From assembly GCA_001051155.2 (NCBI GenBank), contig JYIP02000002.1:4099583-4163582 (forward strand): a stretch of DNA of 64,000 bases, in the 5' to 3' direction. The position numbers were made by a program, and so were the translations under genes. Below the pieces are notes generated by a model. That model ran no database searches and had not been told where the DNA came from. It saw only the letters and a list, made by a program, of their open reading frames with translations. Shown here piece by piece: positions 19,633-32,193 of the stretch. This stretch comes from Chrysoporthe austroafricana. Lineage: Eukaryota; Ascomycota; Sordariomycetes; Diaporthales; Cryphonectriaceae. Each line of letters starts with the position of its first letter. Positions within the stretch are counted from its first letter, which is position 1.

Positions 19633-21628
19633 AAGGGCTGATTGTCTGGGGTCAACAGTAGAGCTGTAGTGAGAGGTGAAGCGTTGATGTTGTAGGTACG
19701 ACGGGTTGAAAGTCTGCAACCTTGGCCGGTGAGTTTTGTTGCTATTCTTGGATTTGGTTGTCGGAGTGAAGAAAGAAGGTCGTGGGGGACACGAGGCAAT
19801 ATGAAGAAACAAAGAGTCACCGCAGTCGTCCGTATCGGCCTCAGATTGGCGTCCTTCCCATTGGAGGCGCTAGGCAAGTTTTTTTTCCCTTTTTCGCGCA
19901 CTACAGCTGAACTCAAAGCAAGGTGGGTGGGAGGTGGGGCACGTCATCGCTCCCACAGTGGCTCGTGAGTGGCCCCTGAGGCCCCGCTGAGGCCCATCCC
20001 GTTCCCCTGGATCGGTCCCTTGGATCTGGGCATGGCGGGGCTTGTGGCAGCTTTCTAGCTCCGACATCGAACGCTTATCGCTCAACCGTCCAAGGAAATC
20101 CTTAGGCGTCACGTAAAACCACCAGCTCACCTCTTGATCGACAGTGCGATCATAATGTCCGTTGGTCGCGCTACTGCGATAAACGATGACACCCTCACAA
20201 TTTGTCATTTTCACGGCTTGTCTGTCTTGTTTGTCTTTGCTAGCCTTGGGGGTCTCTGAAGCTAGTAAAGCGGACTGGATTTCAATTACTGGGCTCAGAG
20301 CGTACGAGGGAACCCTGAGATCACCGATAATAATTTGATCGCAGAAGTTGCTCGCACTCCCTGTTGGCCCTCGCAACGTCGACCATATCGGTCGCGAGAA
20401 TCCTCGCGTATGGGAGCACGAAACATTTCCTCAGATTCCAAGTTGAACCATGCCTTCGCGATGTCGATCTGGACCTAAAGCGCGATGATGCGTGGCGGAA
20501 TGGAAATAGACTCCGCTGAGTCTGGCCTAGATGCGACTCAGATGCTCCAGTATGATGCGGATGTGCTGGCCATCCCGATTTGTCTTGGTGATCGAGCCTT
20601 TGCCTGCCTCAGCATCTACTATCCCTTGGCGTGTTCAAGACAGCTGTCTTTCTGAACGATGATGACTCTCATCTCTTCTCATCAATCCATGATACAGTGA
20701 GCTCTCTGCAATATCAAGGTCGATTCTGCCGATGCCTCATAAACACTGCTCGATAGGCCCCCTGGATGCTAGTACCTCCTCCCTTCCATCTTCACGAACT
20801 CTCAGAAGGCGAGAGAGGGGGTTGTTAAGTTTCTAGCGTGGGTGCAAAGCTTAAGTCCGTCATGGTCGTATCTTCAGCATTTCGGAGAAAGAGGCGAGCA
20901 ACAGAATGCAATACATATGGGCTGGGTCCCCGATCACGAGCCCAACACGCCCGGACATGACCCTGGAGCCCCTGTCGAAGGGTCATTAGGACGTTCGATT
21001 GGAGCACGATACCCGGATAAACTAATCAGTCACGAGGGTGAAGCAAGCCTATGCAAGACGGCGGTTAGTAAAGAGTATTAATAGAAAATAAAAGTCTAGA
21101 TCTAGTAGACGGACCGTGTTAGCATTTTGTAAGAACATAATCAAATGTGAACGTTAGACAAGCCAGTCCATTTAGGAGGACGGCAGCTAGGACACGATTT
21201 ATAACCCTTAAAAAACTGTGAATTCACGTTCAAGAATGAGCGCAAGAATCGTCCCGGCGAGTTTGCGTAGAGCCTTGTGCGCTTTACCTGCCCAGTCGTT
21301 GCGGTATGAGAGACTCGCAGCCGTAATGATATTTGCGTATACGATTCATTAGGATCTAATGCTCTTCTCTCGACAGTCGAGTGCCCCCCCTGGGGGTCTT
21401 CACAAAGGCTAAGGCAAGCGTGTCACCCTTGATGCTCACTCAATTTCCCACACGTCGTGCCCTGAGGGATCTTTGTAAGTTGCTTGCGATATGTCACACA
21501 ATAGCCTATCCAACGGAGGCTGGTTCCCGAAAGTGGAGGTGGTACATGATGGACTGCATTCGCTGCCCGTATATGCTGATGTGTCGCGCTCGAGTTTTGT
21601 ATAATTGCATATAGTACAGTGCGCCGCC
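19633..21628. other. CPA1 promoter/5' UTR and intergenic region
   Basis: 2 kb between the AAP start and the ETFB stop. The first few hundred bases hold the CPA1 promoter and leader. A 168-codon frame at 19870-20376 (-) has no recognisable domain and overlaps the expected promoter. Nothing else is supported. Confidence 0.5.
19814..19821 (-). promoter_or_regulatory. Gcn4/CPC1-type element upstream of CPA1
   Basis: On the gene strand the sequence reads GGTGACTC, a match to RRTGACTC, about 180 nt upstream of the AAP start codon. CPA1/arg-2 genes in fungi are known targets of cross-pathway control. Confidence 0.45.
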
Positions 21629-22584
21629 TTAGATAGCACCGAGTTCCTTGAGCTTCGCCACGAGGCCATCCACGTCCTCGACCTTACCGCCACCCTGTCT
21701 CGGTGCCGGCTCTGTATCCTAGTTAGCAGCTGGTTCATAGATTGAAAATCCCACGCCGCCCAGCAGCAAGGCCCCAGGATAGACCTACCGGTGACCTTCA
21801 AAACCTTCAACCGCCTCTGGTTCTCGACCCCGAAGTCCCCCAACGTCTTCTTCTCCAGCGGCTTCTTCTTCGCCTTCATGATGTTCGGCAGACTCGCATA
21901 CCGCGGCTCATTCAGCCGCAAATCTGTCGTGACAACCATCGGCAGCTTCCCTCTTACCGTCTCCACGCCCCCGTCCACCTCCCTCGTGATGCTCACGCTG
22001 TCCCCCTCGCCGAACTCGACCTTGCTCGCCTGCGTTGCCTGGCCCCACCCGAGCAGCCCCGCGAGCATCTGGCCCGTCTGTCCCGCGTCGTCATCGATAC
22101 TCTGCTTCCCGAGGATCACGAGGTTGCTCTTCTCGTTCTCGGCGGCCTTCTTGAGCAGCTTTGCGACGGTCAGCGGCTCCAGGTCTCCCCCCTCCTTGAC
22201 GTCGACGTGGATCGCTCGGTCCGCGCCCATGGCCATCGCGGTGCGCAGAACGTCCTGCGCCTTAGTAGGGCCCGCGCTGATCACGCAGATGTCCTCGACG
22301 CCGCCGGGGGCTCTCTTCTTCTCGCGGATGCGCACAGATTCCTCAACGGACAGCTCGTCGAAGGGGTTCATGCTGTGCTTGACGCCGGCGGTCTCGACGC
22401 CTGTCTGGGCTTTGTTGACGCGGGGCTTGACCTGGGAGGGTGCAATGGCATTCGGTCAGCCGGGCGTATACACGCTGCATTTGGGTGAAGGGCGAGAAGG
22501 GCCATAGAAGTGGTTGCCCCGCGGCGTACTCACTGCATAGTCAATCACCCGCTTGACGGGCACGAGTATTCGCAGGGCAGACAT
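21629..22584 (-). CDS. Electron transfer flavoprotein subunit beta, mitochondrial
   Basis: Three exons, 22584..22534, 22431..21789 and 21711..21629, encode 258 aa (family usual about 255-265). ETF-beta pairs with ETF-alpha in the mitochondrial matrix and carries electrons from acyl-CoA and other dehydrogenases to ETF-QO. Conserved elements are [22 protein letters not shown] at the N-terminus, the [14 protein letters not shown] block, the AMP-binding region with [17 protein letters not shown], and the ETF-beta signature [25 protein letters not shown], including the lysines known to be methylated in animals. The last exon supplies [27 protein letters not shown]; the acceptor is ATACAG, not the nearer TAG, because only that one keeps frame. 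It lacks a cleavable presequence, as in other ETF-beta proteins. Confidence 0.95.
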
Positions 22585-23135
22585 GGTGACGGCTGCGACT
22601 TTGCTCAGTCAAGCGCAAGCCGCAGGATTTGAGGAGGAGATGGAGGTGAGGTTGAAGTTCGGCGTATATGGAATTGACCTCGGGTAGGCAAGGAAAGCTC
22701 CTTTGCGGCTACCACCGGTCTCGGCGAACGAACCCTTGTGTGGTGGCTTACCTATGACAAGGATTGCGCAGTGGTGCAGCCCCAATGTGACATTTTCACA
22801 TGCCACTGCTCATTTATGGTAGGTATTTGTCGCTCTCACCTTCACCCACTCAAGCAGCGTTGGCCGCAGACATGGAGACTTAATTAAGCAAGAGCCTTGC
22901 CCTGGAGATTCGGAAGCATATAATTTTTAGAAAACAGACTGCATTCCAGAAAGTAGCCTTGTAGGGCAGGTTGAGAAACAGCCTTGAATTGTCAAGGTCA
23001 AAGCGGCCGCCCAAAGCAGCCACTGCATCTACAATGCACCATACCACCACGCCTTAACTACCAATATCAACAATACGCCGGTTAGAGTCGATCATTTACG
23101 AAGAGAAGCCAAGATACCCGCTGTGAAGCTAGAGA
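22585..23135. other. Intergenic, ETFB promoter side
   Basis: 550 bp between ETFB start and the ArfGAP stop (same strand). No gene seen. Confidence 0.6.
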
Positions 23136-24450
23136 TCACCAGTCATCCCATTCGTCCTGGTTCTTCTTGCTCGCCGCGGCCGCGGCCCCTCCAGATGACC
23201 CTTTGCCCATAGCGGATGTCCCGATGGAGCTACCCTGTTTCTTCCGCTGATCAGCGGCCGATGCGAAGTCGTCCCAGAACGCCTTCTTGCTTTCGTCTAG
23301 AGGCACAGCTGTGCGCCGCGTAGTCCGCTCTTGGCCGTCCGACCCTTCGACAAACTTGTTGAAGCCTTCCTGTGCGCTACGTGCTCCCGCCTGAGCCGAC
23401 TGGGCGAGGCGGCCGCCGAAAGTCCTGGCCTGAGCTGCGAAGTCTGATTCTCCGAGCTGTAGAGAGTTATATCAGTACGTGCACACTGGTACTCCTGGCA
23501 ATCCGGCATGAAGATGAGACACGACGTACCTGCTTGGTCGTAGGCTGGATGAAATCCTTATTCACAGAGGTTGCCGTCTTAGTCACAGTCGATGAGAACC
23601 ACCCGAACCCCTTAGTGATAGCCGCAAGAGGATCCTTCTGCAGTTCCTCAAACTTAGGCAGTTCCTTCTCCTGCTTCGGCGCGGGCGTGTTGCCAAACCC
23701 AGCGTATTTCCCGCCCTGGTTGGGCGGCAGGTCATCCGGCCTCGATGCGTTGGCCGCGCCCAGGCTCTCAAAATACTTGTCATCCACCTTGACCTTCCCG
23801 CCCGCCGTGCTGGGGCTCTGCGGCCTGTTGCTTGCCGTGCCACTCAGCGGCGTCGCCGCTCTTGACCCGCTCCCTCCTGGTGCCAGACCCGTGGTCTGCA
23901 GTGTAGACGGCGCAGGCGTGCTTTTCCTCTCGCCGGGAACATATTCCTTGCCCTCGACCTTGGCGCTCAGTCTCTCCTTCCACTCCTCGCCGGCAGCGCC
24001 GTTATATCTCTCCGCGATCGTCGCATCGTCCCATGTGAGTCCTCGCATCTGCGTATCCTCATGCTCGTCGAAGAACTTCTTCCAATTATCGTTCCCTCCA
24101 AGTCTCATGCGCTCGATCTCGACGGGCTTGAAGGCGTCCATAGAGATGGATCTGACGAAGGAGATGTGCACGCCCAGCCCGCGATGGACGCCCGCGCAGG
24201 ACAGGCAGATGAAGATGCCAAATTTCGGGGAGGCCCATTGCGGCGAGGGGGCGTTGCAGTCGCAGCAGAGGGAGTTGCCGCATTCCTTCTGAATGGCGAG
24301 GAGCTATTTCAGGCGGTATCTGCGTCAGCGTATGGGAGGGTCGGGGACAAGAACAGCTGTCACATTTGTCGCGCGGGCTGAATTTGTCGCGACACTACGT
24401 ACCTTTGACCGTGTCTCAGGGTCAACCTCCCACATGGCTTTCGAAGCCAT
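23136..24450 (-). CDS. ADP-ribosylation factor GTPase-activating protein (Gcs1/ArfGAP1 type)
   Basis: Three exons, 24450..24403, 24303..23530 and 23456..23136, encode 380 aa, all junctions phase 0. The ArfGAP domain occupies residues about 12-125: zinc finger CX2CX16CX2C (CCDC...CLSC) followed by AGVHRGLGVHISFVRS, which contains the arginine finger that triggers GTP hydrolysis on Arf. After a Ser/Pro/Gly-rich linker there are ALPS-like amphipathic stretches (ITKGFGWFSSTVTKTATSVNKDF and FAAQARTFGGRLAQSAQAG) as in Gcs1/ArfGAP1, which sense curved Golgi membranes. The tail ends NQDEWDDW, resembling C-terminal coat- or cargo-binding WxxW motifs. It inactivates Arf1 on Golgi and COPI vesicles. Confidence 0.93.
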
Positions 24451-25768
24451 GGTAGGCCACTATTCTCTCTCACCTCGGTTTCTCGGGAGTCTGATGTCGG
24501 GCTGGGAGGCTATGGCAGCTTGGTTTGATTGCCCGCGTGGCACCCTTGTCAGGAGTTGGCAGGGAACGCGTTCCGAGAAGCGGCTCTGTTCAACACATGA
24601 GTTGTCCTGTCGGATGCGTTGAGCGCTGGTGATGACCAGAAGCTGAAAGTGGCGCCGCTATCTGTATGATGTTTGAAAGGGTTCGCAGCTTGTCAAGCGG
24701 TTGGAATGGGAGACGTTTGGAAATGCCAGGAGACATCATCTGGAATTGGGATTGCGCAGCCAATGGCGGCTCAAGCCGGAAATAGTCCACGACCACCCTG
24801 GCGACCCTAGCGTGCCTTGCGTGCCTAGCTAGGAATAAGGCCATCACAAAAGACACCGCCAAAACTTCCAAGTCCTTCAAGCACGGCAATCCTCAATCTG
24901 ATGCGTTGAGAAACTGAGTATCGATGCCTGTTCAAGGCGAAAATAATCCTCGGAAGTCTGGGCCTGATGATCGTCTTACGTGCAGGCCGACCGAGATGCG
25001 AAGAGGGAAGATGAGACCACAGAGAACTGGAAGACGAAGTGTTTGATCATGACCAGATCACCGTGAAACTTCCCATACGCCTCCGTCTAGCAGCTTTAAC
25101 ACGAGGTGTTACACGGCGCCCGAGACATACCCGTCCTCCCAGCGCGTGTAGTCCAGCTCAGGCGGTAGCTTCGGAGCAGGCGCTACACTATAATCTTACC
25201 TCGTGCCTGATCAGGATTAGCCGTTGGCCGGGGCAGTACAGAACGGGATATGGCACCGTAGTAACGGTTATTATTTCTTTTTTCCTTTTTCGGTGAATCA
25301 ACTACTGTACACCCCAAATCAGTCCATCATCAAAAGGCTGCTCAATCTTTTCCCCTTTGCATAAACTTTTCCCGTTCCAAAACCCCCGTCCCAGAACGCG
25401 AATAGAATACAGGTCGGGAAGAATGAGAAAAGATATCAATACACAGACATGCGAGTGGGTGAAGAAATGCTCTCGTGAAGATTGATCTGTGCAGTCATAT
25501 AGAAAGAGACGATGACGATTCTCCTGATGTCCTCCACCTCAACCCCTTCGAAAGACGCCAGAAGTCTCATCCCGTCGCAGTCGCAATGCCCCGCAAGGCC
25601 AGAATAAATCCTCGCATCGCGCGTCGAATCATGACGTAGTTGCAAGAGCACCAAAAGTGGTAAGACTGAGTTCGCCGTCATCGTATCATCCCAAAAACGC
25701 AACCCGTGTTAGGAGAGACGTAGTCGATGATCCTTTTGGGTGGGTTTTGGGTTCGGGCTGAGTAGCAT
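24451..25768. other. Intergenic, no gene seen
   Basis: 1.3 kb between the ArfGAP start and the stop of the RRM gene. Short overlapping frames only; it should hold the ArfGAP promoter and the 3' UTR of the RRM gene. Confidence 0.55.
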
Positions 25769-27168
25769 TTAAGCGGCGACGGGGGCGGCAGCCTCCTCGG
25801 CACCGTTCGCAGCCTCTTCGGCAGGAGCGTCGCCCTCCTCACCGTCGCCCTGCTTGTCGGGGTTGTCAATGGCGACCTTGACAGCAATCTCGCGTCCCTC
25901 AATCTCCTTGCCATTCATCTCAGAGACGGCCTGCTGCTGCAGCTCCTCGGAAGCCAGGGTGACGAAGCCGAAGCCGCGACCCTTGCGGGGCTCACCACGG
26001 GCCTGAAGCTTCTTAATCATGAAGCGGGGGATGGGACGCAGGGCAATCTTGGCCGAGGACGGCTGGTAGGCGCTGAAGAGCTCCTTGAGCTGGAGAGTGC
26101 GTATAGTCGTTAGCCAGTGTCATCCTGCAACGTAAAGATACCGCTTACCTTCTCCTCGGTGAGATCGTAGGGCAAGTTGGCAACCATGACCTTGGTCTTG
26201 GAAGGGATGCCATCAGCCGGGGGGCCGCGTTCACGGCGCTCGCGAGCAGGGCGAGCCTGAGTCTTGGCCTTGCCATCAGGGTCAGTGTTGTTGGTCTGGT
26301 TGGTGATGTCTTGCAAAGGTTGAACCTCGTTGGCTGCTGCGGCGTCGTCGGTGGCCGCAGCGGCGCCCTCAGCGCCACCCTCCTTCTTGACGTCCTGTGC
26401 AGGAAGAGTCAGCTCGTCTTGTCTGTCAACGAGACAGATCTGATGGGCTTCAGCTTACCTCACGGCTACGGTTGCCGGCACGACCACCGCGGTGGCGGAT
26501 GCCACGGCTGCCACGACCACGAGTGGACTGGCGGCGTTGGGTACCCGCGCCCTCACCATTGGCATCAGGCTTGTCGGCGCTGGCCTCGGGCTTGCGAGCA
26601 AGCTGGACGGAGACCTTGCGCTCCAGGATCTCCTTGCCAGAGAGCTCGGCGATGGCGCGCTCGGCCTCGGTGGGGGTGGAAAGGTCGACGAAGGCGTAGC
26701 CGACAGAGCGCTCGGTTCGGGGGTTCTTGGGGATGGTGACTCCCTCGCTGCAGAAAACAGATAGGTCAGCGAGGGTGTTCCATCAGATCACGAGGCATGT
26801 GCTGCAAGCAATTCTCGATGATGTAGGGATGGTGTCATGCGACAGACCCGGCAACGTAGAAGCGGACAGGGAGAGGTGTAGGGAGGGGCAACAGGGCCAG
26901 GAATGTGAGGTGATCCAGATAAGGCAAGGGGCAGACTGCGGGTGCAATGTAACCAGGGATGAGAAACTTACACGAGGTAGCCCTTGAAGAACTCCTTCAA
27001 CCCCTCCTCGGTTGTCGCATAGGCCAGGTTCCCGATGTAGAGGCGGCAACCCTCAGCAGGGCTGGGGGCAGTGGCATCGGCAGGCTTGTCTGTGATGGCG
27101 GTATTGGACAGAGCGGCAGTCACGTCGTTGACGGCAGCGTCAGCGGTCTTGTTCTCCTGAGCAGACAT
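25769..27168 (-). CDS. Two-RRM RNA-binding protein
   Basis: Four exons, 27168..26972, 26747..26459, 26394..26149 and 26089..25769, encode 350 aa with phases 2, 0 and 0. RRM1 (about residues 41-117) has RNP2 LYIGNL and RNP1 RSVGYAFV. RRM2 (about 228-310) has RNP2 VMVANL and RNP1 KGRGFGFV. Between them is an RG-rich segment (residues about 137-162, RGRGSRGIRHRGGRAGNR) and a low-complexity Asn/Ala linker. The C-terminus is acidic and Ala-rich (EEGDAPAEEAANGAEEAAAPVAA in part). This is a general RNA-binding architecture, similar to fungal Rnp24-like proteins, and it may act in mRNA processing or translation. I cannot name an orthologue with certainty. The intron at 26748-26971 (224 nt) is long for this genome and could host regulation. 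Confidence 0.85.
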
Positions 27169-29585
27169 TTTGGCTGGTTGATCGTAAGAAAGTTGAGAGG
27201 ATCTTGACCGGGTCTGGGTGGCGGTTAGTCAGGATGGAGAAGTTGGGTTGAGCTGTTGTGGACCGGTGGGCTTTGCGGTGTCGACGCGGACCAAGTATTG
27301 CAAAGTTGACGGTTTGAGAATTGAACTCTGTTGCAATCGGAGGGGGAGGAAAAGGGTAGCTTAGTGCCCTAGATGCAGTGGGTTGGGGGAGGCTTGACGG
27401 GTTGTTGACAGTTGTCGTTGATTGATCTTGTGGTGTTGGGAGTGAAGACGAAGGGAAGAAGAGAGGAAGAGGCGTTGTGGCTCCTTTGTGTTGTTGCGCG
27501 ACTGGGTCAAATAATTTTTTTGGGGCTCTCCCATCCAGTGACGGGCCTAGAGCCGGGGGGCTAAGTGGCAGGTGTGACGGGGGGTTGATTGGGGGGTAGC
27601 GACCGCCTAAGGCGGAAAGTGTGGCGCATAGATTGGGGGCGGACTGGCACGTACCTGCTCTTGTCTGACGCGTGATAGCGGGGTCTGGGTTTGGGGTAGG
27701 GTCCCTGAAGGCCTGGAAAGCTCAACCTTGTGATGTCCTGCTTGGAGGCGTCCAGGGTAGGTATGATTTATGATGGCAAGGTCAGACCACTGCTTGTACT
27801 CAAACTTGAGCTTGACTCTAGGGAAGGAAGTCTTGACAAGATTTGTCAGGTCTGTCAAGGAGGTGATCGTCAAAGGGAGAAAAACGAAAGCATACCACAG
27901 GTACACTTGTCAGCTATTTGCAGTGCTTTTGAAGGCAGTAGCCGTGAATCAGGCGATACAATAGCACCGACTTGTCTATTGTTGAAGTCTGTCAATCCAC
28001 GATACAAGGGAACTAACTGCTAAAGTGACACCAAGCAGGGGTATTCTCAATGTCCACCTCACTGCAAAAGTGTGGCTTTTTGACAGCACAGATCAGGCGA
28101 CGCCGGTTCTTTCTACCTGCAACACCTGGTTTCCAATCCTAAAGTTCATTTCCCTCCCTGCTCCCATCCATTCTTTTCGGATCTCTTGTCTTCTTATGGT
28201 TTTGATATCCACCAGGGTCGGTGAGGCAGTATATAAATTTTGCATTGACTTAAAGTCTCAGGATGAACTTCAAGGTTCGAAGAGAAGCTATTTAGAAGCC
28301 GACCTGGTGCAAGCATCACAGACAATGGAATAGATGGCAGATGGAGTCTTGAGGCTAGCATGACAATTGAATAGTCTGGGGACCAAGACACTCGCCACAG
28401 AGTGTTTCTGACGTACTGCATATGGGATACAGTACCCACTCTTGCTGGCATGGCGCATCCACTTAAGCTTCTTAAAGTTCAGCACCACCAACAGGACCCT
28501 GGGGCTCCTCAGCCTCGCTTCTTTTTCTAGAAACCCCTTGTTCGGCCTACCAGCATCCCTCACCTACCCATCAAGACCTACCTTCTTACCACTATGTACA
28601 AGTCCGGCCCCGTAAGGCTGTTGCACCGCCACGCCTGGCAATCAAGCAGGGGCCAGGCATTTCAGAATCCTGAGCGCATAACTGTTGAATGTATACTGAT
28701 TACTTGATACGCTTTTTAGTTTTTATCTTTCACAATTATGTGGTACTTGGACTTAAATGTCAGGATGCCGGGGTGCCTAGGCGAGAGACTGAGGACGAGT
28801 GGCCAGCTATTCGCCGTTCAAGCCCGGCCCCAGTCCGGGCCGAGATCTGCACGACCTGGTCAGCCTCGAAGCCGCTTCGCCGGATCTTTGGCATCTAGAA
28901 GCCCGGACCGGATCGGGGTAGATGATATAGTATGGACTTCAAGTTCTTGGGCAGCCCAACTTTATCTCCGTAGCGCCACGGCTCTTGAAAAAGGACGCCG
29001 ATTCTATTCACCCAAGGCCTAGCAGATCTGGTTCACCTTGTGTTATGTTTACACAGAAAGCTGACAAAGCTGTTTCTAGTATGCTTGGCTGTTGGCCGAC
29101 CTCGGCCAGAAGACAGACGCTAACCAAGATCTGAGTGCTGCAACCTTTGAAGTACCGCTACACATGCCGTAGGGTGTAGGGATACAGCATACATCTCCCA
29201 CAACCTTTTACGACGTCAACCACCAGGGATTTCCCACCACGAGTTTCTCATCACAGTGATTCAATATCTATTCCAAATCCGTTATCCGAGGCTCCCAAGA
29301 AAGGCCCAGAAACTTTCTGGTTCGGAGGCCTTTGGTATCTCGCAACGCACAGCATTTAGAACCACTTGCGCATCCAGAGGCGACAGTGACAGGTGGGCCA
29401 GGCAACTACCTGGACGGCTTCCCTTGGTTCTATAAGGTTGGATTCGGGCTCACATGGGATCATAATTTGTCAGAGAAGACTCACTGTTGCTCTGAGCGGC
29501 ATTTAAACGTCTTTTTGGAAGGACAGGGCTTGTCTGAGGTTGAGAAGCAAGGGGAGTGGCGGTGCCTGCCTCAAGCAGTCCTACC
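27169..29585. other. Divergent intergenic region RRM gene/TAH18
   Basis: 2.4 kb without a supported gene. It starts with a G/T-rich stretch (27200-27650) that is probably the promoter and leader of the RRM gene. A GC-rich segment near 28820-28920 has short inverted repeats (cggccc/gggccg). No tRNA was found. Confidence 0.5.
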
Positions 29586-32193
29586 ATGGAGACAGAGAGC
29601 ACGGGTCAGCCAGAAGGACAAGAACTGGACAGTAGATCGCTGCTGGTTCTTTATGGGACTGAGACCGGCCACAGCCAGGAGATTGCAGATGAGATTGGCG
29701 AGACTGCTGAGAGGTTGAGACTTCGAACGGTGGTCGGGCAGATGAATGATGTGTCCCTGGTAAGCCAGACAAGCTGGGTGTTTGTTTGTTCATCTGTGCT
29801 CCATTGAACGAATGTTGACGAATCTGGCTCACTGCAGAAAGAGCTGCTCCAGTACTCACTTGTCATCTTTGTCACGTCTACAACAGGTCAAGGGGATGTG
29901 CCAGCCAACGCTACTGCTTTCTGGAAGAGCCTTCTGAGAAAGAAGCTGCCTCCAGGTTGCCTGCACCAGCTGCACTTCACCACCTTTGGCCTTGGTGACA
30001 GCTCCTACCCCAAGTGAGACCATCACTCTCACTCGCATATTTGTGATCATTGACAAAGAAATGCTGGCTAACCGAGTTTCATGTCTAGATTCAACTGGGC
30101 TGCAAGGAAGCTACATAAGCGCCTCTTGCAACTCGGGGCTACTGAGGTCTTTCCAGGTGGTGAAGGCGATGAGAAACATGATAACGGGTAAGCGAGCCTC
30201 TGCGCCTGTCTTCTCTTCTACTTACTGCCACCGTAACCCCCCCGCCGCCTACCTGTGTAACCTGGACGCCTCCCCACCTAGGGTGCGATCTCGCTGACGC
30301 CCTTGCAGCATTGACAGCATTTATCGACCCTGGTTCCAAGGCCTGCAATCCCATCTCTCGATACAATACCCGCTGCCTAGTGGCACTCTTCCCATACCAG
30401 ACGACGCACTCCTTCCGCCAAAGTACCCTATCGGAGTGGCAGAGATGGACTCTAGCGGTCTGAAGCATCCAGCTGTGAAGGATGCAGGCTGGGAGGCCAA
30501 TCGCGAAAAGCATGCAGCACTCAGTCATATTCGGCACCCCAAACCTGATGCTCAAGAAGATGATGATCAAGATCTTCGCCGTAACGACCTCAATGGATTT
30601 GGTCAATTCGCCCGACACGGTGCAATTACCTTCGATCACCTGAGCATTGGTGGATCTAACAAACTCGACGGAGACAACATCCTCAAAGACCATCCCTACA
30701 ATTACGATCTCCACCCATCCACTGGCAAAGATGGACTGCCGCCCCGTGAGCTCCTCCCTATCCCTGGGACTAGGGACAGCAAGTTGCTCTCCATTAAACG
30801 CGTCACCCCTGACAGCCACTGGCAAGATGTGCGCCTCCTGACAATCGAGATTTACAAAAGCGACTGGAACGACAGCGAGCTGCCACTTCTTGTACCAGGG
30901 GATACTATCTCCATCTATCCCAAAAACTTTCCAGCTGACGTCCAGAAATTGATCCGACTGATGGGCTGGGAGCCGATCGCAGACATGAGAATTACCTGGA
31001 GCATCCGAGGTGGACCACCTCGCCTCCCGCGCGACATGTATCCAGTCCATAATGCTACCCTCCGGGACATCCTCCTCCACAATCTCGATTTCAACGCCAT
31101 CCCAAATCGCACATTTCTGAAGCAGTTGCGACGCCACACTCAGGACGAGCGCGAGCAGGAACGCTTACTAGAGCTCACTCTTGAGTCAAACACGCAAGAG
31201 TTCTATGACTATACGTCGAGGCCCCGTCGCACTATTCTCGAAGTTCTTGAAGACTTTCCAGGAGTGAGAATCCCCATGGAGTACGCCCTAGAAACCTTCC
31301 CGATCATCCGTGGAAGAGCGTTCAGCATCGCCAACAGCGCCTTGGGACACCAGGACGAGAAAGCTCAGACCCGGATCGTTGAGCTGCTGGTGGCTTTGGT
31401 CGAATACAAGACGATCATTCGGAAGCCAAGACAGGTGAGTTGATCTAGCTCATTCACATCCTTTCCCAAGCTTTGATTTCCCTCAGACTAATAAGAATCC
31501 CTGTAGGGCCTTTGCTCGAGGTACATAAAGGCATTAAAACCAGGAACACATCTAGCCGTTAAAACAAACCAAGGCCATCCCCCGCCTTTCGGCGACGATG
31601 GGGCCAAGAGGCCCCTAATTGCTATAGCTACAGGGACAGGCATAGCGCCTGTTCGCAGCCTCGTCCAGGACCGCTACCTGTGTGATCGTCGCGGAAGCAG
31701 CAAAACACTGCTCTTCTACGGCTGCCGGAGCAAGCACGCAGATTTTCACTTCCACGAAGACTGGCGGCATCTCAAAGGTCTTGAGGTCATACCAACCTTC
31801 TCGCGCGATCCAATCAGCGAGGATGATAAAGACTTCCTCGACCCCTTCGCAAAACAGGAGAAGAACACGATTGGCTCGGGTGGTATTGGCATCAACTCTG
31901 CGCCCATCGAGCCACAGAACACTCCCTGGATCAGGAGCGCCGACTATGACCGGGACAAGATGTACGTCCAACATCAGATCCGCCGACACGCGCAGAAAGT
32001 CTGCGGTCTGATCAGTCGTGGTCGTGGCTTTGGGCACCCCCCGATTATCATGGTTTGCGGTAATGCGGGCAGAATGCCTATATCGGTCCGCCTTGCGCTG
32101 GAAGACGCGTTGGTGATTGGAGGCCTGGCTAAAGATAATGAGGCAGCCAAGCAGCAGTTGCAGGAGATCGGGCTTTGGATGGAGACATGGTAG
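29586..32193 (+). CDS. TAH18: NADPH-dependent diflavin oxidoreductase (Tah18/Ndor1)
   Basis: Five exons, 29586..29759, 29838..30013, 30089..30187, 30309..31434 and 31507..32193, encode 753 aa; yeast Tah18 is 623 aa, and the extra length is in the linker of exon 4. Tah18 passes electrons from NADPH via FAD and FMN to the Fe-S protein Dre2 in cytosolic iron-sulfur cluster assembly. The flavodoxin domain (residues about 18-160) has LLVLYGTETGHSQEIADEI, TSTTGQGDVPANATAFW and FGLGDSSYPKFNWAARKL. The FAD domain has RAFSIANS (the RxYS-type motif). The NADPH domain has ATGTGIAPVRSL, LLFYGCRSK and the final METW aromatic. Exon 4 begins at CATTGAC after a CTTGCAG acceptor. A Asp/Gln/His-rich insert (about 220-290) is probably disordered. 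Confidence 0.95.

Noticed and set aside
19870..20376. 168-codon minus-strand frame upstream of CPA1
   Set aside because: Lies in the expected promoter region and its sequence does not resemble any family I know.
21718..21788. TAG at 21720-21719 as acceptor of ETFB intron 2
   Set aside because: It breaks the frame; the ACAG acceptor six bases further on restores [16 protein letters not shown].
21742..22507. Long plus-strand frames opposite ETFB
   Set aside because: Antisense shadows of the GC-rich third positions of the well-supported ETF-beta exons.
30270..30308. Alternative acceptor CACCTAG before exon 4 of TAH18
   Set aside because: It would add residues in a frame that does not connect to exon 3; CTTGCAG gives the expected GIDSIYRPWF junction.
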